Assembly (NCBI RefSeq): GCF_023078835.1 | Contig: NZ_CP090898.1 | Location: 124,001 to 188,000 of the forward strand | Reading direction: 5' to 3' | DNA: 64,000 nt | Source of the DNA: Synechococcus sp. NB0720_010 | GTDB lineage: Bacteria > Cyanobacteriota > Cyanobacteriia > PCC-6307 > Cyanobiaceae | Part shown: piece by piece, positions 26,654 through 35,573 of the stretch | How the letters are laid out: every line of letters begins with the position of its first letter | Position numbering within the stretch: the first letter of the stretch is position 1 | The notes under the pieces: generated by a model | Database searches by the model: none | Told to the model about the DNA's origin: nothing | The model's input: the letters and a program-made list of their open reading frames with translations, nothing else | Made by a program: the position numbers and the translations under genes

Positions 26654-27730
26654 ATGACCACTGCTCTTCGTAAGAGCGGCTCCAGTTCTTGGACGCAGTT
26701 TTGCGAGTGGGTCACCAGCACCGACAACCGCATTTATGTGGGTTGGTTCGGCGTCCTGATGATTCCCTGCCTGCTGGCCGCCACCATTTGCTTCATCGTT
26801 GCCTTCATCGCCGCCCCGACGGTGGATATCGATGGCATCCGTGAACCTGTTGCCGGATCCCTGATCTACGGAAACAACATCATCTCTGGCGCTGTCATCC
26901 CCAGCAGCAATGCCATTGGTCTGCACTTCTATCCCATCTGGGAAGCCGCCAGCCTCGACGAGTGGCTGTACAACGGCGGTCCGTATCAGTTGGTGGTTTT
27001 TCACTTCCTGATCGGCATCTCCTGCTACATGGGCCGTCAGTGGGAACTCTCCTACCGCCTCGGCATGCGCCCCTGGATCTGCGTGGCCTATAGCGCTCCG
27101 CTGTCTGCTGCGTTTGCAGTGTTCCTGGTGTATCCCTTCGGTCAGGGCTCCTTCTCCGATGGCATGCCCCTGGGCATTTCTGGAACCTTCAACTTCATGT
27201 TGGTGTTCCAGGCTGAGCACAACATCCTGATGCACCCCTTCCACATGCTTGGTGTGGCTGGTGTCTTCGGTGGTTCCCTGTTCTCCGCCATGCACGGCTC
27301 CCTGGTGACCTCCTCCCTGGTTCGTGAAACCACCGAGAGCGAGTCCCAGAACTACGGCTACAAGTTCGGCCAAGAGGAAGAGACCTACAACATCGTGGCT
27401 GCCCACGGTTACTTCGGTCGTCTGATCTTCCAATACGCCTCCTTCAACAACAGCCGCAGCCTCCACTTCTTCCTGGGTGCTTGGCCTGTTGTCGGCATCT
27501 GGTTTACGTCCATGGGCGTCAGCACCATGGCCTTCAACCTGAACGGCTTCAACTTCAACCAGTCGATCCTGGATTCCCAGGGTCGTGTGCTGAACACCTG
27601 GGCTGACGTGCTCAACCGCGCCAACCTCGGTATGGAAGTGATGCACGAGCGCAACGCTCACAACTTCCCCCTCGACCTGGCTGCGTCCGAGATCACCCCG
27701 GTGGCTCTGACTGCACCGTCGATTGGCTGA
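26654..27730 (+). CDS. psbA: Photosystem II reaction-centre protein D1 (D1:1 form)
   Basis: A 358-residue D1 protein that binds P680, pheophytin, the Mn4CaO5 cluster and QB in the thylakoid. Five transmembrane helices and known segments are intact: [33 protein letters not shown] and [23 protein letters not shown]. The residue at canonical position 130 is Gln (MGRQWELS), so this is the D1:1, standard-light form rather than the Glu130 form. The last 15 residues after DLA ([15 protein letters not shown]) are the extension removed by CtpA. It is a single-gene unit with its own terminator. Confidence 0.99.
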   Translation: MTTALRKSGSSSWTQFCEWVTSTDNRIYVGWFGVLMIPCLLAATICFIVAFIAAPTVDIDGIREPVAGSLIYGNNIISGAVIPSSNAIGLHFYPIWEAASLDEWLYNGGPYQLVVFHFLIGISCYMGRQWELSYRLGMRPWICVAYSAPLSAAFAVFLVYPFGQGSFSDGMPLGISGTFNFMLVFQAEHNILMHPFHMLGVAGVFGGSLFSAMHGSLVTSSLVRETTESESQNYGYKFGQEEETYNIVAAHGYFGRLIFQYASFNNSRSLHFFLGAWPVVGIWFTSMGVSTMAFNLNGFNFNQSILDSQGRVLNTWADVLNRANLGMEVMHERNAHNFPLDLAASEITPVALTAPSIG

Positions 27731-27757
27731 GCCCCAACGGATCGGCTCCATTCCCAG

Positions 27758-27784
27758 AGCCCTCGCGTCAGCGAGGGCTTTTTT
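27758..27784 (+). terminator. Intrinsic terminator of psbA
   Basis: A perfect 9-bp stem, AGCCCTCGC (27758-27766) with GCGAGGGCT (27771-27779), carries a GTCA loop and is followed by a run of six T ending at 27784. It begins 27 bases after the psbA stop. It is the clearest Rho-independent terminator in the window. Confidence 0.92.
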
Positions 27785-27839
27785 GTGTGCAGGCCCGCCT
27801 GGCTTTTGATGGAGTTCCAGCCGTTGTTCGTGCTTCGCT

Positions 27840-28685
27840 GTGTCCACCGACCCCGTTGTTTGGTCAGCACCGGAACTGCCGCCGATGCGTTTGGCCGTGG
27901 TTGGTCACATCGAGTGGGTGCAATTCCTGGCGGTTGATCAACTACCTCGACCGGGTGCCATTGGCCATGCGCTCCGCAGCCTGGAGGAGCCCGCCGGTGG
28001 TGGCGCGGTCGTGGCGGTGCAGATGGCGCGGCTGACCCAACAACCCGTTCAGTTCTTCACGGCCCTGGGGCGGGATGCGGTTGGGGAGGCCTGCGTGCAA
28101 CGCCTCCAAGCCTTGGGTCTTGAGCTCCATGTGGCCTGGAGGGATGCTCCGACCCGGCGGGGCCTGAGCCTGGTGGATCCCGGAGGGGATCGGGCGATCA
28201 CGGTGATCGGAGACCGCCTGAGCCCGTCCCTCAGTGATCCGTTGCCGTGGAAGGACCTGGCGGACTGCGATGGACTCTTCGTCACGGCGGCTGATGCGCC
28301 GCTCCTGCGCGCCTGCCGCGCCTCCAAGGTTCTGGCGGCCACACCGCGGGTCCGTCTACCCGTGCTGCATGAGGCCGCTGTTCCCTTGGATGCCCTCATT
28401 GGCAGTGGCCTGGATCCTGGAGAGGCGGTGGATCCCACGCAACTCACAACCGCGCCCCGGGCCTTGATCCGCACCGAGGGAGCCGCCGGAGGCCACAGCG
28501 TTCCAGGCGGCCGGTACGACGCGGCTCCGCTTCCAGGGCCCCTGGTGGAGAGCTATGGCTGCGGCGACAGTTTTGCGGCAGGTGTCGTGACGGGCCTTGC
28601 GGCCCAACGGTCGCTCGCTGATTCCATCAGGCTGGGCGCCCAGTGCGGAGCAGCTTGTGCAACACGCTTTGGCCCCTATGGCTAA
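27840..28685 (+). CDS. PfkB family carbohydrate kinase
   Basis: A 281-residue ribokinase-fold sugar or nucleoside kinase. The N-terminal part has the substrate-side Gly-rich segment EEPAGGGAVVAVQMARL, and the C-terminal catalytic motif is ESYGCGDSFAAGV, in which the catalytic Asp is present though the usual DTxGAGDxF consensus is altered (Ser-Tyr for Thr, Cys for Ala). The substrate is not predictable. GTG 27840 is used; ATG 27885 (MRLAVVGHIEW) is a credible alternative that begins at the first beta-strand. The next small gene overlaps by 8 bases. Confidence 0.82.
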   Translation: MSTDPVVWSAPELPPMRLAVVGHIEWVQFLAVDQLPRPGAIGHALRSLEEPAGGGAVVAVQMARLTQQPVQFFTALGRDAVGEACVQRLQALGLELHVAWRDAPTRRGLSLVDPGGDRAITVIGDRLSPSLSDPLPWKDLADCDGLFVTAADAPLLRACRASKVLAATPRVRLPVLHEAAVPLDALIGSGLDPGEAVDPTQLTTAPRALIRTEGAAGGHSVPGGRYDAAPLPGPLVESYGCGDSFAAGVVTGLAAQRSLADSIRLGAQCGAACATRFGPYG

Positions 28686-28869
28686 CCGACTTGGTCGCCT
28701 GGCCCTGCGGGTCCTCAGGGTGACGGCAAGCACCGCCTCGATCATTGAGCTTCTGCGCTCCGATTGGACCGGAGGTGTCTCGGCTGGGCTGGCCTGGCTG
28801 TTGTTCGTGCAGTTGGAGCGCCGGGTTCAGGCCGGTTCAACGCATGATTCCGAGGAGCCACTGAGCTGA
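28678..28869 (+). CDS. Small protein with one hydrophobic segment
   Basis: A 63-residue frame that starts 8 bases inside the end of the PfkB gene. A basic amphipathic start (RLGRLALRVLRV) is followed by GVSAGLAWLLFVQLERR, possibly one short membrane helix. The coupling to the kinase and normal codon use favour a real gene, but its last 43 bases overlap the convergent SepF-like gene. Function is unknown. Confidence 0.45.
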   Translation: MANRLGRLALRVLRVTASTASIIELLRSDWTGGVSAGLAWLLFVQLERRVQAGSTHDSEEPLS

Positions 28870-29120
28870 CTGACGCCGACCCCGGCCGGTGCACAGAGGT
28901 AGGTCCCATCACCCACACGCTCCATTTGGCCGTCCAGGGCATGGACGGCGCCGGCCACGAAATCGAGGATTCTCTGCGCTTCGCTGGGCTCCATTCCTTC
29001 GAGTTGCAGCACGACGCATTGGCGCTCCCGCACCGCTTCGACGGCATCGCTGGCCTGCTCGAACTGCCGGCAGCGCAGCACCGTGACCTGCGGGAGCCAG
29101 ATTCCAAATGGCGTCTGCAT
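28827..29120 (-). CDS. Short SepF-like protein
   Basis: About 97 residues that consist almost entirely of the SepF (YlmF) core: VLRCRQFEQASDAVEAVRE, then VVLQLEGMEPSEAQRILDFVAGAVHALDG, then a Gly-rich strand ending YLCAPAGVGVS. SepF proteins polymerise and tether FtsZ to the membrane through an N-terminal amphipathic helix. That helix and its linker are absent if ATG 29120 (MQTPFGIWLP) is the start. A longer open frame from 29303 adds 61 residues that do not look like SepF. It is possibly a paralogue of a full-length SepF elsewhere in the genome. Confidence 0.68.
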   Translation of the reverse strand: MQTPFGIWLPQVTVLRCRQFEQASDAVEAVRERQCVVLQLEGMEPSEAQRILDFVAGAVHALDGQMERVGDGTYLCAPAGVGVSQLSGSSESCVEPA

Positions 29121-29207
29121 GGCCCGCTCGTGCAGCGATGTCTGTGTTCTGCCCCATGTGGGGGCATCTGTCCAGGCGTTGCGGGTCGAGCCCGGGATTG
29201 TTGAAAC

Positions 29208-30083
29208 GTGCCTGGATCGGCCGATCCGCCCACCAAGGGCCTCCTGGCCTGCGATCATCGAACCACCTTTGCCGAGGAGCCGGGCTTGGAAGCGCTGGAC
29301 CACCAGGTACTGCCGGCCTTCCTGCTGACCCTCGGCGCAGGCCTGTCGACAGGGATCGGCAGTTGGCTTGGCGTGCTCAGCCGGCGCTTTAGCCCGGGAT
29401 TACTGACGAGCGCCCTGAGCTTTTCTGCCGGGGTCATGATCTTCGTCTCCTTCGTGGAGATCTTCCCGAAGGCCCGCCAGTCCCTGACGCCTGCCCTGGG
29501 CACCAGCACGGCCTATCTCGTCACGGTTCTGGCCTTCTTTGCCGGGATGCTGGCTCTTGCGCTGATTGATCGCTTGCTCCCTTCGCACGAGTTGGCGATT
29601 TTGCCCTTGCGCGAAGGCTCCGATTCCTCGGCACTGATGCGCACTGGGCTGTTTTCGGCCCTGGCCATCGCGATTCACAACTTTCCCGAGGGGTTGGCGA
29701 CCTTTGTGGCGGCGCTTTCTGAACCCCGGCTTGGCATTGGGATCGCCATCGCCATCGCCATTCACAACATCCCGGAGGGGCTCGCGGTCTCAGCGCCCGT
29801 GTATTACGCCACTGGTAGCCGAAGCAAGGCATTCTGGATTTCCTTTGCCTCGGGCTTGGCGGAACCAGTCGGAGCGCTGATCGGCTACGTCTTTCTGCGT
29901 ACCTTTCTCAATGACGTGGTTCTGGGCCTGGTGTTTGCCAGCGTCGCCGGAATCATGATCTACATCTGCTTCGACGAGTTGCTCCCGGCGGCCCAGCGCA
30001 CTGGCGCCAAGCACCACCTGATGATGTTCGGGGTCACCGCGGGGATGCTCGTGATGAGCATCAGCCTGGTGCTGCTGACCTGA
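29208..30083 (+). CDS. ZIP family metal transporter (ZupT-like)
   Basis: Up to 291 residues with about eight transmembrane helices. The metal-pathway motifs of ZIP proteins are both present: AIHNFPEGLATFVAA and AIHNIPEGLAVSAPVYYA. A charged loop (LPSHELAILPLREGSD) separates TM3 and TM4. It likely imports Zn2+ and related divalent cations. The GTG at 29208 is used; a TTG at 29286 (LEALDHQVLPAFLLTLGAG) is closer to the usual family start. Confidence 0.88.
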   Translation: MPGSADPPTKGLLACDHRTTFAEEPGLEALDHQVLPAFLLTLGAGLSTGIGSWLGVLSRRFSPGLLTSALSFSAGVMIFVSFVEIFPKARQSLTPALGTSTAYLVTVLAFFAGMLALALIDRLLPSHELAILPLREGSDSSALMRTGLFSALAIAIHNFPEGLATFVAALSEPRLGIGIAIAIAIHNIPEGLAVSAPVYYATGSRSKAFWISFASGLAEPVGALIGYVFLRTFLNDVVLGLVFASVAGIMIYICFDELLPAAQRTGAKHHLMMFGVTAGMLVMSISLVLLT

Positions 30084-30091
30084 AGCGCTCG

Positions 30092-31252
30092 ATGGTTGCC
30101 GCTTCCGACCAGCGCTGGACTTGGTGGCCGTTGCTGCCCCTCTATCCCTACGGGCGCAAGCGCACGCTGGTGCGTGAGCTGATCCCAGACCAGCTCTGGA
30201 GTTTTGAGCAGCTTCAGGGTGTCTTTTACGTGGCGGTGCCCATCCGAATGACGGTGGTCCGTGTGCGTGGTGGCCTGATGCTCTATGCACCAGTCGCGCC
30301 CACCGTCGAGGTCCGTCAGGCCCTTCGCTCCTTGGAGGAGCGTTTTGGAGCGGTCCAAACGATTGTGTTGCCGACGGCCTCAGGGTTGGAGCACAAGCTC
30401 CCTGTCCCGCCGATGGCACGGGCTTTTCCCAAGGCGGAGGTCTGGGTCACCCCCGGTCAGTGGAGCTTCCCGATCAACCTGCCTGCCAGCTGGTTGGGCT
30501 TCCCGCGGGCGCGAACCCGGGTGCTTCAGGAGGATGGCTATCCCCACAGCGACGAGCTGGTGTGGTCGTCCTTGGGTCCGCTTGATCTTGGGCTGGGTCG
30601 CTTTCAGGAATTTGCCTGCCTGCATCAGGCCAGTGGCTCGCTGCTGCTGACGGACGCCTTGGTGGCCATTAACCCGGAGCCACCACCCATTTTTGATTTC
30701 GATCCCACCCCCCTGCTCTTCCATGCCCGTGACAGCGGCGATCAACCCCTAACGGACACGCCGGAACTGCGCCAAAAAGGTTGGGAGCGTCTTGCTTTGT
30801 TTGCTTCGTTTTTGCGGCCGGAGGCCCTGGAGGTTCCACCCCTCCGCGAGCTGTTGTCCAAGGCGTTTCAGCCGGGCTGCCGCTCAGCTCGGAGCTATTT
30901 CGGTCTGTTCCCGTTTCAGTGGCGCTCCAGTTCTCGCCTGGCCTTTGAAGCGTTGACGCAGCCGAGCGGCTCGCTTCTGGTGGCACCCGTGCTCGAGCGA
31001 CTGGTGTTCCCTCGGGCGAGGCCCGTGGTGATTCGTTGGCTGCGGGAATTGGCGCAACTGCCCCAGGTGCGCTGGGTCGTCCCGGCCCATTACGACGCTC
31101 CCGTGCCCTGCTCCAACGAGCAATTGGGCCAGTTGGCCGATGCGTTCGAGCACAGGCCATGGGCCCCAAACGAGGGGGACTGGGACTACCTCGCCTCGAT
31201 CGATCAGTTATTGGTGCGCTCCGGAGTGGTCCCGAGCGAAGAATCGGCCTAA
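30092..31252 (+). CDS. DUF4336 domain protein
   Basis: A 386-residue protein of the DUF4336 family, common in cyanobacteria and plants. Recognisable segments include WWPLLPLYPYGRKRTLVREL, FYVAVPIRMTVVRVRGGLMLYAP, IVLPTASGLEHKLPVPPMARA and the C-terminal WVVPAHYDAPVPC. The fold is thought to be related to metallo-beta-lactamases, but a full HxHxDH signature is not seen, so enzymatic activity is uncertain. It starts 8 bases after the ZIP gene and ends in a 4-base convergent overlap with the DUF760 gene. Confidence 0.8.
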   Translation: MVAASDQRWTWWPLLPLYPYGRKRTLVRELIPDQLWSFEQLQGVFYVAVPIRMTVVRVRGGLMLYAPVAPTVEVRQALRSLEERFGAVQTIVLPTASGLEHKLPVPPMARAFPKAEVWVTPGQWSFPINLPASWLGFPRARTRVLQEDGYPHSDELVWSSLGPLDLGLGRFQEFACLHQASGSLLLTDALVAINPEPPPIFDFDPTPLLFHARDSGDQPLTDTPELRQKGWERLALFASFLRPEALEVPPLRELLSKAFQPGCRSARSYFGLFPFQWRSSSRLAFEALTQPSGSLLVAPVLERLVFPRARPVVIRWLRELAQLPQVRWVVPAHYDAPVPCSNEQLGQLADAFEHRPWAPNEGDWDYLASIDQLLVRSGVVPSEESA

Positions 31253-31596
31253 AGCCTGAGTTCGCCGGGATCGGCGTCGGCGCCGTCGTCGTCGAACAGG
31301 GTCGCTTCTAGTTCCATGCGCTGCTCCATCTGGCGCAGGAAATAGCCAGTCATCATCGCCGAGGCGAGCAGGCCAGCCAGATGATCACGGCTGGCGGTGA
31401 TCTTCACGTCGAATTGCTCACCGGGAATCATCCCCAGCAGCCCTTGGACGTTGTGCCGAATGATGTCCTGAATGTCGCCGCTGGCGGAGCGAGCCACGCG
31501 TTGCAACACGTCCGGGGATTGTTCCTGCAGGTACTGAATCAGCGAGTTGCCGCTGATCGGTTCGCTGTCGCTGGTCAGGAACTCCGGGTTGAACAT
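31249..31596 (-). CDS. DUF760 family protein
   Basis: About 115 residues of the cyanobacterial and plastid DUF760 family: FNPEFLTSDSEPISGNSLI, then YLQEQSPDVLQRVARSAS, then NVQGLLGMIPGEQFDVKI and LAGLLASAMMTGYFLRQMEQRM. An acidic tail of about 20 residues (DDDGADADPGE) follows. Function is unknown. I prefer ATG 31596 (MFNPEFL) to the in-frame ATG 31611. The stop shares bases with the convergent DUF4336 stop. Confidence 0.8.
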   Translation of the reverse strand: MFNPEFLTSDSEPISGNSLIQYLQEQSPDVLQRVARSASGDIQDIIRHNVQGLLGMIPGEQFDVKITASRDHLAGLLASAMMTGYFLRQMEQRMELEATLFDDDGADADPGELRL

Positions 31597-31625
31597 TCCG
31601 GCGTGCTCCACGTCAGGGTTGCACC

Positions 31626-32228
31626 CTACCCCAGCTGATTGTCGGCCCCTGGGGCGGGGAACCGAATCAGGCCGGCGCGGTTCAGGGGCCAGTAGCGGAG
31701 CACCGCGGTGCCGATCAGATCCTGCTCGGGCAGTGGTCCCCAGACGTGGGAATCCAGGCTGGCATTGCGGTTGTCCCCCAGCACCAAGAGGTGGTGATCG
31801 GGGACGGTGACGGGGCCAAAGCTGTAGTCGATTGCTTCAGTGCGCCAGGGTTCCGCGACGGCTTCACCGTTGCGCAGCAGCTCCCCACCGCGGATTTCCA
31901 CGACATCGCCGGGGTGGCCAATGACTCGTTTGATCAGAGCGGCCGCCGGGTCATAGCCCGCAGCGACGAGCTGCTCAGGGGCGCGGAAGACCACGATGCT
32001 TCCTAAAGGAACGCCAGACCCGAGTTTGGGTCTGATTTTCTCCACAAGAATCCTGTCCTGCAGTTGCAGGGTGGGGAGCATCGAACCCGAGGGGATCCAG
32101 CGGGGTTCGATCACGGCCCAGCGCAGCAGCAGTGCCAGGCCCAACCAGAGGAGGACAGATCTCCAGCCCTTCACCGCGGACCCGGGGGATTGAGGCGGAG
32201 TCTGCATTGAATCAGCGCGGGCCGGCAT
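31626..32228 (-). CDS. lepB: Signal peptidase I (LepB)
   Basis: A type I signal peptidase of about 200 residues with one N-terminal membrane anchor (VLLWLGLALLLRWAVIEP). The catalytic Ser is in IPSGSMLPTLQ and the catalytic Lys in AALIKRVIGHPGD; the conserved GDNRNASLDSHVWGPL box completes the active site. It removes leader peptides at the outer face of the plasma and thylakoid membranes. Starts ATG 32228 or ATG 32207 are both possible. It is divergent from menD with about 30 bases between the starts. Confidence 0.95.
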   Translation of the reverse strand: MPARADSMQTPPQSPGSAVKGWRSVLLWLGLALLLRWAVIEPRWIPSGSMLPTLQLQDRILVEKIRPKLGSGVPLGSIVVFRAPEQLVAAGYDPAAALIKRVIGHPGDVVEIRGGELLRNGEAVAEPWRTEAIDYSFGPVTVPDHHLLVLGDNRNASLDSHVWGPLPEQDLIGTAVLRYWPLNRAGLIRFPAPGADNQLG

Positions 32229-32260
32229 GATCGCCACATCCTGATCAATGGCCCGCCGCG

Positions 32261-34039
32261 GTGCCTCTTCCCCCTCCAGACCCCTGCAGTGCTGAGGCGA
32301 ATCTCCGGGCTGCACTGGAGCTGTTGCTTGAGCTCAGACGCCAGGGGCTGCGGCGTCTGGTGCTTTGTCCGGGGAGCCGTTCAGCTCCCTTGGCCCTGGC
32401 TGCTGGACTGCTGGCGGAGCAAGGGTTGGAGCTGTTCTGTGGCGTGGACGAGCGCTCGGCGGCCTTTCTTGCCCTGGGCTTGAGCCGAGGCGATGGGATC
32501 CCTGCAGCCCTCGTAACGACCTCGGGGACGGCCGTGGCCAATCTGCTTCCAGCCGTGGTGGAGGCCGATTTCGGTGCGATTCCGCTGCTGGTGCTGAGCG
32601 CCGATCGCCCCGCCCGCTTGAAGGGTTGTGGGGCGAATCAGACGGTGAATCAAGAGTCGTTTCTTGCCTCCTCTTGCCGCTGTTTGCTTCAGGGGGATCC
32701 CCGGGGTCTGGCGGCGATGGAGCGCTCGGAACTGCGGGTGTTTGCCCAGCAGGCCTGGGCGAAGGCGCTGCTTCCCCCCTGGGGCCCGGTGCACTGCAAT
32801 CTCCCCTTTGAAGAACCCCTGCATGCCCCGGCCGAGAGCATCAGCCGCCTGCAGAGCGAACTCAAGGCGCAGCCCCCTGATGCGGCCAGTGGCGAAGACC
32901 TGATTCCCTCTCTTGCGGCCGGGGCTGGAGAGGGTCTTCCCTTCGATCTCGATCGCCCAGGGGTGGTGATCGCCGGTCCCTGGCGTGGTCGCGCGGAGGA
33001 CTTGCCGGGCTTTGCCGCTGCCCTGCAGCGCTGGCAGGCGCGGACGGGTTGGCCGGTCTTGGCTGATCCGCTCTCCGGGCTGCGGGGTTGGCCTGGCCTG
33101 AGCTGTGTTCTCAGCTACGACCTGTTCCTGGCAGAGGGCCATCAGCTGCCTTCTGCGCCACAACTGTTGCGCCTGGGGCCGGTGCCAGCGAGCCGTCGTC
33201 TGCAGGCCTGGATTCAGCGAAGCGCCGGCGTTCAGTTGTTGGTGAGTGAACAGGATCCGCGCAACCTCGATGCCTTGGGCACGGCCAGCCAGCATTGGCC
33301 CCATGGACTGGAGGCCTGGCTCGCTCAGCACCCCGCGTCCCGCTGGGACGCTCCAGTGGCTGCTGGTAACCAGCGGTGGCGCGACCTCTGGTGGGCGGCT
33401 GAGCAGCAGGTGCAGCAGCGTCTGGACCAGCTGCTCCCGGCGCAGGGGCTCTCGGAGCCAGGCTTGGCCCGGATCCTCAGTCGCGCTCTGCCAGCCGACT
33501 GGGGCTTGATGCTCGCCAGCAGCAGTCCTGTGCGGGACTGGGAGAGCTTCTCGGCCCCGGATTCCCCTTGCCGCAGCATTGATGGCTTCCGCGGTGCCTC
33601 GGGCATCGATGGGACGTTGTCCCTCGCTGCCGGTTTGGCTATCAGCAGAGGCCCCCTGGTGCTCTTGAGCGGTGACTTGGCCCTGCTGCACGACGCCAAT
33701 GGCTGGCTTTGGCTGCAGCAGCTGCGAGAGCGTGGCGCCCAGCTGATGGTCGTGATGGTCGATAACGGCGGCGGCGGCATCTTTGAGCAATTGCCGATCC
33801 GTCCGGCCCTGGATTTCGAGCGCCTGTTCGCGATGCCACAAGCCATGGACCACCTGCGCTGGGCCGAGGGCTATGGCATCCCCGCCCAGCGCGTAGAGAG
33901 CCTGGAGGCGTTGCCCCAGGCGATGGCTTGGGCGCATGGGCAGACGCTCAGCCTTCTGGTGGTGCAAACCGATCGCCAGGCGGATGCGCAGTTGCGGCAA
34001 AGCCTGCGCCGCACAATGGTCGAACTCGCCACCCGCTGA
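32261..34039 (+). CDS. menD: SEPHCHC synthase (MenD)
   Basis: A 592-residue thiamine-diphosphate enzyme that joins isochorismate and 2-oxoglutarate in phylloquinone synthesis, supplying the A1 acceptor of photosystem I. Visible motifs are [16 protein letters not shown], the activating-Glu region [12 protein letters not shown]-like ([10 protein letters not shown]), [16 protein letters not shown], and the TPP-binding [14 protein letters not shown]...NGGGGIF. The GTG start at 32261 leaves a very short divergent promoter with lepB. menB follows after 7 bases, forming a men operon. Confidence 0.95.
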   Translation: MPLPPPDPCSAEANLRAALELLLELRRQGLRRLVLCPGSRSAPLALAAGLLAEQGLELFCGVDERSAAFLALGLSRGDGIPAALVTTSGTAVANLLPAVVEADFGAIPLLVLSADRPARLKGCGANQTVNQESFLASSCRCLLQGDPRGLAAMERSELRVFAQQAWAKALLPPWGPVHCNLPFEEPLHAPAESISRLQSELKAQPPDAASGEDLIPSLAAGAGEGLPFDLDRPGVVIAGPWRGRAEDLPGFAAALQRWQARTGWPVLADPLSGLRGWPGLSCVLSYDLFLAEGHQLPSAPQLLRLGPVPASRRLQAWIQRSAGVQLLVSEQDPRNLDALGTASQHWPHGLEAWLAQHPASRWDAPVAAGNQRWRDLWWAAEQQVQQRLDQLLPAQGLSEPGLARILSRALPADWGLMLASSSPVRDWESFSAPDSPCRSIDGFRGASGIDGTLSLAAGLAISRGPLVLLSGDLALLHDANGWLWLQQLRERGAQLMVVMVDNGGGGIFEQLPIRPALDFERLFAMPQAMDHLRWAEGYGIPAQRVESLEALPQAMAWAHGQTLSLLVVQTDRQADAQLRQSLRRTMVELATR

Positions 34040-34046
34040 AGCCGCT

Positions 34047-34877
34047 GTGCAGTGGATTCCCCAGGGCTCCTACGACGACATCCTGTTTGATCTCAGTGAG
34101 GAGGGCATCGCCCGGATTCAGATCAATCGCCCGGAAAAGCGCAACGCCTTTCGTCCAAAGACCGTCAGCGAACTCTTTGACGCGTTTTCACGGGTGCGGG
34201 ATAACCCGCGGGTTGGGGTGGTCCTCTTCGGCGGGGTCGGCCCTGCCCCCGATGGTGGTTATGCCTTTTGTGCCGGCGGTGATCAGAGCGTCCGCGGTGA
34301 CGGGGGCTACGTCGGTGATGACGGCCTGCCGCGGCTGAATGTTCTTGATCTTCAGCGCCTGATCCGCAGCCTGCCCAAGGTGGTGATTGCCCTGGTGGCT
34401 GGCTACGCCATCGGTGGCGGACAGGTGTTGCACCTGCTCTGTGACTTGAGCCTGGCGGCTGAGAACGCTCGCTTCGGCCAGACCGGTCCGCGGGTGGGCA
34501 GTTTTGACGGGGGCTTTGGCGCTGGTTATCTCGCCCGCGTGGTCGGCCAGCGCAAGGCGCGGGAGATCTGGTTCCTCTGCCGCCAGTACGGCGCCCAGGA
34601 GGCTTTGGAGATGGGTTTGGTCAATGCCGTTGTTCCCCTTGATCAGCTCGAACTGGAGGGAGTGCGTTGGGCGCGGGAGGTGATGCAGCACAGCCCGACG
34701 GCGATCCGTTGTCTGAAGGCGGCGTTTAATGCGGAGACCGACGGTCTTGCGGGCATCCAAGAACTGGCCGGGCAAGCCACCCATCTCTTTTATCGAACGG
34801 AAGAGGGGCAGGAGGGCAGAAATGCATTCCTGGAGAAGCGGTCTCCCGATTTTTCTGGCGCTGACTGGCTGCCGTAG
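34047..34877 (+). CDS. menB: 1,4-dihydroxy-2-naphthoyl-CoA synthase (MenB)
   Basis: About 276 residues of the crotonase superfamily; this enzyme closes the naphthoquinone ring from o-succinylbenzoyl-CoA. The oxyanion-hole motif [33 protein letters not shown] and [22 protein letters not shown] are diagnostic, as is the ending [17 protein letters not shown] chose GTG 34047 ([16 protein letters not shown]), 7 bases after the menD stop; earlier starts in the frame only read menD in another phase. Confidence 0.95.
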   Translation: MQWIPQGSYDDILFDLSEEGIARIQINRPEKRNAFRPKTVSELFDAFSRVRDNPRVGVVLFGGVGPAPDGGYAFCAGGDQSVRGDGGYVGDDGLPRLNVLDLQRLIRSLPKVVIALVAGYAIGGGQVLHLLCDLSLAAENARFGQTGPRVGSFDGGFGAGYLARVVGQRKAREIWFLCRQYGAQEALEMGLVNAVVPLDQLELEGVRWAREVMQHSPTAIRCLKAAFNAETDGLAGIQELAGQATHLFYRTEEGQEGRNAFLEKRSPDFSGADWLP

Positions 34878-34926
34878 CACAACTGAAGTCTCGTAGCTAG
34901 TCCTGGGTGAGACTGCTGCTTGGCTT

Positions 34927-35532
34927 GTGACCTTCTCCCGCTCGACTGGCCTCGCCCTCCTGGCGCCTTTGGCCTTGGCCCTGCTTCCGCAGATCGCTGA
35001 GGCACGCCAACCCGACCCCATTCCACCTCCGGCACCGGTCATTAGTGATGCGGTGGCCCTCTCCCGCATTCCGACCTCGCTGATGAATCAGGAGGGTCTC
35101 CACCTGGTGCTCGATCGCCAGACGCGGCAGTTGATGGTGATCAAGGACGGCCGGATGCTGCATCGCTACCCCGCCGCCGTTGGTACGGACGGTTGGGAAA
35201 CGCCCGCCGGCAGCCATCGGGTTCTCGAGAAGGTGGCCAAGCCCGTTTGGCAGCATCCAGGCAATGGCTCCCAGGTCCCTCAAGGCCCGAAGAATCCCCT
35301 GGGTTCACGCTGGATTGGCTTCCATCGCAACTGCACCCCCAAAGAGAATGCCTGGGACGGTGAGCGCTATCTCAGCGTCAACGGCTGCACGGTGGCGGGC
35401 TTCCATGGCACGCCCCACCGCTGGACCGTTGGACGTGCGGTCTCCCATGGCTGCGTACGTCTCTACGAAGAAAACGTCCAGGAAGTGTTTGAGCTGGTCG
35501 AGGTCGGCACCTTGGTGACGGTCCTTCCCTAG
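34927..35532 (+). CDS. L,D-transpeptidase (YkuD family)
   Basis: A 201-residue exported protein with a signal peptide (hydrophobic stretch [18 protein letters not shown]) and a YkuD catalytic domain from about residue 55. The active-site box reads [18 protein letters not shown], giving the catalytic Cys and the conserved SHGxxR; an upstream His is in GFHGTPH. It forms 3-3 cross-links in peptidoglycan or attaches proteins to the wall. The start is GTG 34927, 49 bases after menB. Confidence 0.9.
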   Translation: MTFSRSTGLALLAPLALALLPQIAEARQPDPIPPPAPVISDAVALSRIPTSLMNQEGLHLVLDRQTRQLMVIKDGRMLHRYPAAVGTDGWETPAGSHRVLEKVAKPVWQHPGNGSQVPQGPKNPLGSRWIGFHRNCTPKENAWDGERYLSVNGCTVAGFHGTPHRWTVGRAVSHGCVRLYEENVQEVFELVEVGTLVTVLP

Positions 35533-35573
35533 AGACTGCCCGTAAAGTTGCGCCCACTTGCGATCCCATCGCC

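Noticed and set aside
26627-27847. Long minus-strand open frame over psbA
   Set aside because: psbA codon structure is unmistakable; the reverse frame is His/Gln/Val-rich noise.
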